From Malaya genurostris (lineage: Eukaryota > Arthropoda > Insecta > Diptera > Culicidae), in contig NC_080572.1 in NCBI RefSeq assembly GCF_030247185.1, forward strand, positions 212,937,435 to 213,001,434: a stretch of 64,000 nt of DNA, in the 5' to 3' direction. Within the stretch, counting starts at the first letter, position 1; each line of letters opens with the position of its first letter. Both the position numbers and the translations under genes were made by a program. The notes below the pieces were generated by a model that had not been told where the DNA came from, did not search any database, and saw only the letters and a program-made list of their open reading frames with translations. Shown in pieces: positions 57,524-64,000 of the stretch.

Positions 57524-59237
57524 CTAGCTGACCCGTCGAACTTCGTCTCGCCCGTTTTTTTTTTCAATTTATGTTTTCGGACAGTAGAATTGTCAAACGT
57601 TATGCTGTTAATGTATCTTTCCATTATTTTACTAATTACTTGGCTGCGATGAATTCATAAAAAAATTGTGAATATGTTAAAAGCTTTTGTTACGCAAAAA
57701 TAAAGCGAATGCACCGCGAATCATCTTTTGAGTCAGTGCATCGAATAGCGATTGTTGATCTCTCTCAGACTATGGTTTCGACATATGGAATAAAAAGTGA
57801 AGCAAAAATAACTGAGATGACTACTTTAAATTGATTAGAACAAATTTACAAAAGCTGCCCTCGCGACTTGTTTTTCGTCACTTCTCGCTAGTCTGGTGAT
57901 ATTATTTAATCGTGTTTGATGAATGTTCGTAGCGTGACAATCACAGGAAAAAATTTCCATTAACAATTTAGCGATAAAACTTTATTTTTACTTTTAATGT
58001 ATGACTTCTGGTCAGTCAGTAACTATTTAGTAAATTTTTAACATATCAGAGACTCGGATGTTTCGCATCGCTAAGTTCGACTCCTCTGGTAGACGGTAAA
58101 AGTTCAGATGCGAGAAATCTTCTTCTTACTTAAATGAACCTTGTTACGTCGAATTTTCCGCACTTTATCTTACTTTTTCCTTACTCCTCCTTGAGTACTA
58201 TGGTTAGTTTGATATTGTTAAAAAATCGAATGATAAAATGAGTAATTCTTGGACATTCGAAAGTTCAAGTTACCATTTTTTTAAATATTGTATCCATTAA
58301 CTTTTACATGAACACTGCATTCGTTTAATAGTTTTATCAATAGTCATCTCATTAGTCAACACCACATAATTTTGTTTAGTACCCCACCTACAATTAATGA
58401 ATGGTGGAGTTCGGCACTGGGAATCTATATCAGAAAGTTTTATATGAAAATAATGTGCAGTTCTTCTGTTATAGAGGAGTGAAGATGAGGAGTGATTGTA
58501 CCAGTATGCAGCTTATCGTTCGAGTCAATGCATAAAATCTCACAACTAATGGTTTTCAATCCACCAGAATTTACCCGACGCGAACGAACTTCAGCATGCT
58601 AAATTCAAAGCAAACCTCTATGATTGATCTCATTATTTAAACAGCAGCATCTTATCATTGATTCGTACAAAAATCGTTCTATTTATAAGGTGATTTGTTC
58701 AACTCACGCCTACGATGGCCAACAATAAACAACTAACTGATTACATTGCACACAATGCATCTTCTGGTAAACAGTATCAGAACTTTTGATCATGTTTACG
58801 GTATAGCTAGAACACTCATATGCGTTCCATCATTGAATCATTTGGCAATCAATAATGTTGATACCCAATTAAGCACGTGTCTCGAAATGACGAACCACAT
58901 GAATTCACACAAAACAACTCGTTGCGCGCCAAATGATTCTTTCAACGATCTAGTATTCCTTTCTTCGACGGACAAACACTTATGCAACTCGTTATGCGCC
59001 AAACACCTATCGATGATCTAGCAATCATTGGCGACTTTTTCAGTGGAAAATTCCATTGTCCATACAAAATAACTTTATTGGTTTTTCCCACTTTTCCGGT
59101 AAGTTTTCCTAATTTTTTTTATGTACGAACCCGGTGGGAGTAAAAACTGACCAAACAAAAAAAAAGCATCTCAATCCGTCCATCCGTTCTTACGTGATGC
59201 GATTACAAAGAATGATCTCTGCATTTTTATATATATA
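57524..59237 (-). mobile_element. Helitron-like non-autonomous element, copy A
   Basis: Read on the minus strand the 3' end is ...gttcgacgggtcagCTAG followed by T. A short imperfect hairpin (ggcgag...ttcgac) lies just before it, which fits a Helitron 3' terminus. The 5' side is tatatatataaaaatgcag, directly abutting copy B and lacking the TC. About 1.7 kb, non-coding, head-to-tail with a homologous copy B. Assignment rests on the ends only; a tandem non-LTR 3' end is the main alternative. Confidence 0.55.
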
Positions 59238-59533
59238 CTAGCTGGCCCGTCGAACTTCGTCTCGCCTGAAATTATTTTTTTAAATTTGTGTTTTCGGACA
59301 GCAGAGTTGTCAAACGTTAATGTTTCTTTCCATTATTTTACTGATTACTTGGCTTACAATAAACGAATTACGACAAATTCATATCCAACATCATGAATTA
59401 TTGTGGATATGTTCAATGCTTTTGTTACGCAAAAACTAAACAAATGCACCAATTGCCATCTCATCCTTCGAGTCAGTGTATTGAACAGAGATTGTATATC
59501 TCTCTCAAACTAAAGATTTGACATGTTGGATGA

Positions 59534-60527
59534 TGGATTTGATTGAATCATATCTGACTGGTCGTAGTATGACCGTGAAAATTGGCGACTGCGTTACTCC
59601 ATCATTCATTGTGAGCTCTGGCATTCCTCAGGGAAGCCATCTAGGACTATTCATATTTCTGCTATATCTAAATGATCTAAATTTCGCATGCAATGCATGA
59701 AGTTATCATTCGCCTACGATTTCAAGCTGTTTTATCTCATCAAATATCTGAACGCCTCAAACTTCTTGCAGTCACAGTTGGATGTATTTTTTAACTGGTG
59801 TAACGTCAACAGAATGGTTATAAACGCCTTCAAATGTTTCGTTATCTCCTTCTCTCGTAAACGAACCACGATCATGTATGATTACACTATTCCGCAAGCT
59901 GTACTAAAACGGGAGACATCAAATAAGGATCTAGGAGTGTTATTGGATTCAAAACTTAGTTTCAAAGATCACATCACTAAAGCATTAAAGATGCTAGGAT
60001 TCTTCTTTCGCATCTCAAAAAATTTCAATAACATATACTGCCTGAAATCGTTATATTGCGCTCTAGTTCGTTCTACACTGGAGTATGCTGTTGTTGTTTG
60101 GGCACCATATTACCAAACTGATAAGCTGCGCATTGAAACTGTTCAGCGCAAGTTCATTCGTTTTGCTTTGCGTCGCCTGCCTTGGAGAGATCCATTTAAT
60201 CTTCCAAGCTACGAAAATCGTTGTAGGCTCATACACTTCGATTTGCTATCTGTCCGCCGTGATACACAAAAAGCTGTTTTCGTCGCGGACCACATCCAAT
60301 GTCGAATTGATAGTGCAGATCTCCTACAACAGCTAAGTTTTGACATTCTTCGGCGTAATTTGCGGTTTAATCCCTTTCTCAGAATTCCTCGTGCTAGAAC
60401 TAACTATGGCTTCAATGAACCGTTTTCGAGTATGTGCCGCGTATTCAATACTTGCTCTGATGAATTTGATTTCAATTTATCTCGTAACACCATTAAAACC
60501 CGTTATCTCCTAATCTTTTCCCGCTAG
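59534..60527 (+). pseudogene. CR1-clade reverse transcriptase fragment
   Basis: Frame 1 gives LIESYLTGRSMTVKIGD and SSGIPQGSHLGLFIFLLYLN (RT motif B region) and ends at 59700. A frameshift follows and frame 2 runs 279 codons: LSFAYDFKLF (motif C, where the first Asp of ADD is Tyr), FNWCNVNRMVINAFKCFVIS, LGVLLDSKLSFKDHI, STLEYAVVVWAPYY and the C-terminal RTNYGFNEPFSSMCRVFN to a natural stop at 60527. The frameshift and altered catalytic motif make it non-functional. Confidence 0.88.
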
Positions 60528-60744
60528 TTTTATTTACATAATTAGACGATATGAATAGTTGTTAGTTAGCTTTGTAGTTTAAATAAGGGTAACTAAAGAT
60601 TTCGTTATGTATCATTTGGTCAAATGTTATCTATTGATACAAAAGATGAGAAGGTTTTATGCCGGCTGGAGAAGGAGAACCAAAATCTCAGCTCCAGCAG
60701 GCTTTTCCCTTGCTCCTAAATAAACAAATAAACAAATTAACAGA
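59534..60744 (+). mobile_element. 5'-truncated CR1-clade (T1/Q-like) LINE
   Basis: It is inserted in Helitron-like copy B. A short possible target duplication tggatga occurs at 59527-59533 and 60745-60751. The 3' UTR ends with a stem-loop (gctggag...ctccagc) and a taaacaaataaacaaatt tail, typical of CR1-type simple-repeat tails rather than poly-A. The body holds the RT C-terminal half described for 59534-60527. The 5' end (endonuclease and start of RT) is absent. Confidence 0.85.
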
Positions 60745-62112
60745 TGGATGAAAAAGAGATGACCAAGATAAATACTTTAAATTGACCCCACAAATTTCCA
60801 AAAGCAGCCCTCGGGAATGGTTGTTTGTCTTAACATTCGACTTATTTGTACTGAAGACGTTTAAAAATTTAATAGCAAATCCTTAGGGATTATCGAAAGT
60901 AATAAACTAATTTTGAACGGTTGTCCATAACTTGCTTCACCGCTAGTGATATTATTTAGTCGTGTTTGATGAATGTTCGTAGCAGGATAATGACAGGATC
61001 AATTTTCGATTAACGAATTAGCGATAAAATGAAAAATACTTGGACATTCGAAAGTTCAAATTACCCTTTTATTAAATATTGTGTCCATTAACTTTGACAT
61101 GAACGCTGGATTCGTTCAAGAATTGTATCAAAAGGTCTCTCATTCGTCGAGCCACCACATCGTTTTTCTTAGTATTCAGTCCTGAGAATCAATATTCTGT
61201 TCTAGCGGAGTGAACATGAGGAGTGATTATACCAGTATTCTTCTTATCGTTAAAGTCAATGTATAAAACAGCAGATCTCACAACTAATGGTTCTTACATG
61301 CCACGATTTCTCCTTCAGATATGATATTCACGATTCCCATATGGTAATTCGTCAAATAATCCAAAGTTCGGAAAATGAAATGATTTGACTTAAGCAGCTT
61401 ACAAATGTCATGAATACCATCCGTTTTGAAGTAAACCACTCTTGAAAACTCACCCGAATCGGCTGAACAAACTTCAGCATGCTAAATGCAAGGAAAATAT
61501 TTTCATCTAAACTCATTATTTCAACAGCAGAATCCTATCATTGATACGTAAAAAAATCGTTACATAATTTGATTTGTTCAACTCACGCCCACGATGCCCA
61601 ACATAATTCATCTAACTACATCTACTGGTAAATGACATTAGAACTTGTGTTTCTGTTTACGGTATAGCTAAAACAGTAATTTGGCAAGTAATGATTTTGA
61701 TACCCTATTAAGCACGTGTTTCCAAATGACGAATCAATCATGCATGAAAAATCTCCACCCAAATCTACTCGTTGCGCGCCAAACGATTTTCCAAAGATCT
61801 AGTATTCTTTTCTTCAACGGCGAAATACTGAGCATCTTCTTGCGCGCCAAACATCAATTGTAGATCTAGCAATCATTGGCGACTTTTGCAGTGGAAAATT
61901 CCATTATCCATACAAAATAACTTTATTGGTTTCTCCCACTTTTCCGGTAAGTTTTCCTAATTTTTTTGATGTACGAACCCGGTGGGGGTAAAAACTGATC
62001 AAACAAAAAAAAAGCATCTCAATCCGTCCATCCGTTCTTACGTGATGCGATTACAAAGAATGATCTCTGCATTTTTATATATATAGATAGATATAGATAT
62101 ATAGATATAGAT

Positions 62113-63329
62113 GGGGCAGGTGTGCCATAACAGATGATGAACAAACCAGAGGTGGAAATAAGCAAATTTTGCGCATGAAAATGTGAATCAAGATTTCCGA
62201 TTGTGAATCAAAAAAACCGAACACCGTGAATTAAGAAATTAGGTAACAAAACTAAAATTGTGATTATGTTTTAAATTGTTGGAAATGAAATTGAAGACCT
62301 TTTTAAATTCTAAGTAAAACCAAAATTTATCTTATCAAAAATCACTCGTTTCAAAATTCATTATAATAGCTACAATTAATCACCCCCCTGCTATGGAAGC
62401 TGGTTCCTGAAACCGACGCATTTTGTTTTGGTGGCGTTGTTGTCAACAATATTTTAAGCTACGTTCATACCATACAATCAAACCACACTGGTGTCAAAAG
62501 TTAATTTTTTCAAACCCAATATAAATATAACTCTTGTCTAGTATTCTCTGCAAAACAAGTAATTTGACCTCTTTTTGAATAAGAAACAAAAGTGATTTGT
62601 TATAGTTTGATTATATTCCATCGAAATCATTTCCTTATGTTGGTGCAACCGCATGAAGAAAGATGTGAACACTGCTTAAACACAGCATTTGACAGCGAAC
62701 TAGAACCAAAAGAACCAAAAATTTCGGCTTCAAGCTAATTGTATGTAGATGACAATCGCACCACCGGGGTGCAATTAATATGTGATATAAAAAACAATAC
62801 TGACTATTTTTATTTACTGTGAATCAAAAAAATTGCTTATTTCCACCCCTGGAACAAACCTAACCTAAAAGTCGATCAGTGTCAAAACATTCTACGTAAA
62901 CAAACTACTAAAATTAGTTCAAAAACGAACGGTACGGAGATATAAGTAGGATTCTTTGCGCAAGAAGCCTTGCTGCAATCCAGTATGTGCATCGTGGTGG
63001 CTCATAAATTCGGAAGGTGACATTTCGTGGAAAACCTAGGACAAGTATGTCAACCTTCCGGAATCTGCATTGGGGAAGCCGACGCGAAACGATTGTTTTA
63101 CCAACTAGCAGGAAATGGTGTTGGTGAATCTTATTTTATAGCAGTGCTGTTACGGTATAAGTACTCGAGTCCTGCGGAGTTTGTCGAATGAATTAGCCGA
63201 ATAACGGGTATGAATCATTCGTTTGATTGAAATACTGGAATGGCTGTTTTGGTGAAAAATTCGGCTCTCAAAATCAAGCGTTAATTTATTGTACAAACAC
63301 AAAAATTCTTTGTATGGCACACGTGCCCC
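62113..63329. mobile_element. Possible TIR element of about 1.2 kb
   Basis: ggggcaggtgtgccata (62113-62129) and tatggcacacgtgcccc (63313-63329) are inverted copies with one mismatch in 17. No target duplication and no transposase are visible, and an unrelated pair of inverted motifs cannot be excluded. Confidence 0.4.
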
Positions 63330-63359
63330 ACCATCCCTTACATTTAGTACAGTAAATCG

Positions 63360-63510
63360 TTTCCCGGGTTGGCTTGCAGTACATAAGACCTGGATTTTGT
63401 TGTGTCAATAGGATCGTAGTACTAGTCATGCAATGATTCTGTACGCTAAAAATCGACTGCAAAGTCTGTTGAAACAGGCCAAATTCCACAAAAGAAGTGT
63501 AATAACTTTT
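63360..63510 (+). mobile_element. tRNA-derived SINE (family 1), internally deleted and diverged
   Basis: It has the head cccgggttggcttgcagtac, lacks the B-box stretch, and then matches the body (aggatcgtagtactagtcatgc, gttgaaacaggccaaattcc). It is older than the two copies with exact duplications. Confidence 0.7.
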
Positions 63511-64000
63511 CTATTTTTTTGGTAATGAATTTAACTACTACATGAAGTTCTAAATTGCTTGACATCGAGTTGTCATCATTAAACTTAACAAACTGTTCAA
63601 TGTTTTCGAATAATGTGAGATCATTAGAAGCTTTAGTGTCCTGCAGAACTGTCACCTATTCTTAATCCATCCCTAAAAAAACCTATTCCTAATACACTTA
63701 GTGGTGTGATAATTCCTTTCTCTGTTATCGACACAGTCTTATTAAAATGATTTTGCTTTTTTATTGAGATATTTTTGGACACTAATTTGGGCTCATTTTT
63801 GACACCAATTTATTCAAACTGATTCGGGTAGTTTACCAAAGCATGCTGCAGTGTTTATGTCACATTTTCGACAACATTTCTTAGCGATTTATTAATTTTA
63901 GTTTGTCTGACGTAAAGCCGCCATAACTAAGTTGCAATGACTGAGTGCAAACGTATATTGAAGCCAAATGAATGAAGAACTAACAGAACATTTCTTAGAT

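Larger units (their letters stand above)
59238..62087 (-). mobile_element. Helitron-like non-autonomous element, copy B, interrupted by a LINE
   Basis: It has the same start (+ strand ctagctggcccgtcgaacttcg) and the same body as copy A, with matches such as gcaatcattggcgacttttt, tacgaacccggtggg and tccatccgttcttacgtgatgcg. On the minus strand its 5' end reads TC-tatatatataaaaatgcag (62087), as expected for a Helitron. A CR1-clade LINE is inserted at about 59534-60744; without it the copy is about 1.6 kb. Downstream is an (ATAG)n-like microsatellite. Confidence 0.55.
56881..64000 (+). other. Wdr47: Wdr47 intron 5 (incomplete, more than 7.1 kb)
   Basis: The intron begins at the GTGAGT donor at 56881 and runs off the window. 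It contains two head-to-tail Helitron-like copies (57.52-62.09 kb), a CR1-clade LINE inside the second, a possible TIR element (62.11-63.33 kb) and a SINE remnant (63.36-63.51 kb). 56881-57523 holds no recognised element; 63511-64000 likewise. Confidence 0.7.

Noticed and set aside
1..64000. Integrated viral sequence (common in mosquito genomes)
   Set aside because: I looked for viral polymerase, capsid or nucleoprotein-like motifs in the open frames and saw none; all RT sequence is LINE type. A protein search could still find short pieces.
56881..64000. Further Wdr47 exons encoding WD40 repeats
   Set aside because: No open frame in this stretch shows WD-repeat signatures; all longer frames belong to the LINE or the Helitron-like repeats.

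Overview
The window looks like a repeat-rich nuclear genome segment from a culicine mosquito, with Aedini-like content. Three things support this. There is one split protein-coding gene with GT-AG introns. The interspersed elements are of mosquito type: Feilai-like and other tRNA-derived SINEs, an ITmDD37E transposon, cecropia-type mariners, and I-clade and CR1/T1-Q-clade LINEs. The AT-rich spacer is dominated by fragmented repeats. I see no prokaryotic genes, no CRISPR array and no recognisable integrated virus. The species cannot be named from the sequence alone.

The only host gene I can support is Wdr47 (LisH/CTLH/WD40 protein 47, nemitin), on the + strand. Five coding exons are visible: 36867-37584, 46410-46685, 46796-46968, 56190-56587 and 56652-56880. 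All junction phases agree and give 598 residues: the LisH, CTLH and CRA-like N-terminal part plus the low-complexity linker. The WD40 exons must lie beyond position 64000. The coding start is fixed by an in-frame stop just upstream and is preceded by a minimal ATG-TGA start-stop uORF. Exon 4 has a CAGCAG tandem acceptor.

Layout. 1-36 kb is spacer upstream of the coding start (possibly a first intron). It holds a 5'-truncated I-clade LINE copy (803-2037, 15-bp target duplication), foldback repeats, a decayed I-clade LINE (6.8-10.9 kb) broken by mariner and SINE sequence, mariner remnants (12.4-13.8 kb), an octamer satellite, an internally deleted ITmDD37E copy, a 1.9-kb TIR element packed with satellites (20974-22890), a degenerate 'AGAATCCAG' array (from 32.4 kb) invaded by a SINE and a hAT-type element, and several blocks of a modular ~200-bp repeat. 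Intron 1 (37585-46409) carries a second copy of the degenerate array and a 2-kb foldback element nested in a CR1-clade reverse transcriptase. Intron 3 (46969-56189) carries a nearly complete but disabled ITmDD37E transposon (48635-49943) and a second satellite-bearing TIR element (about 53650-54809). Intron 5 (56881 onward) carries two head-to-tail Helitron-like copies, the second interrupted by a CR1-clade LINE.

The most interesting structure is a pair of non-coding elements with different interiors but the same plan. They have related termini (ACCTC followed after a few bases by TTTACG), direct subterminal repeats and tandem satellite inside. One sits between TA dinucleotides inside another repeat, so its insertion site can be reconstructed. 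I do not recognise this family; whether it is already catalogued needs a repeat-library search.
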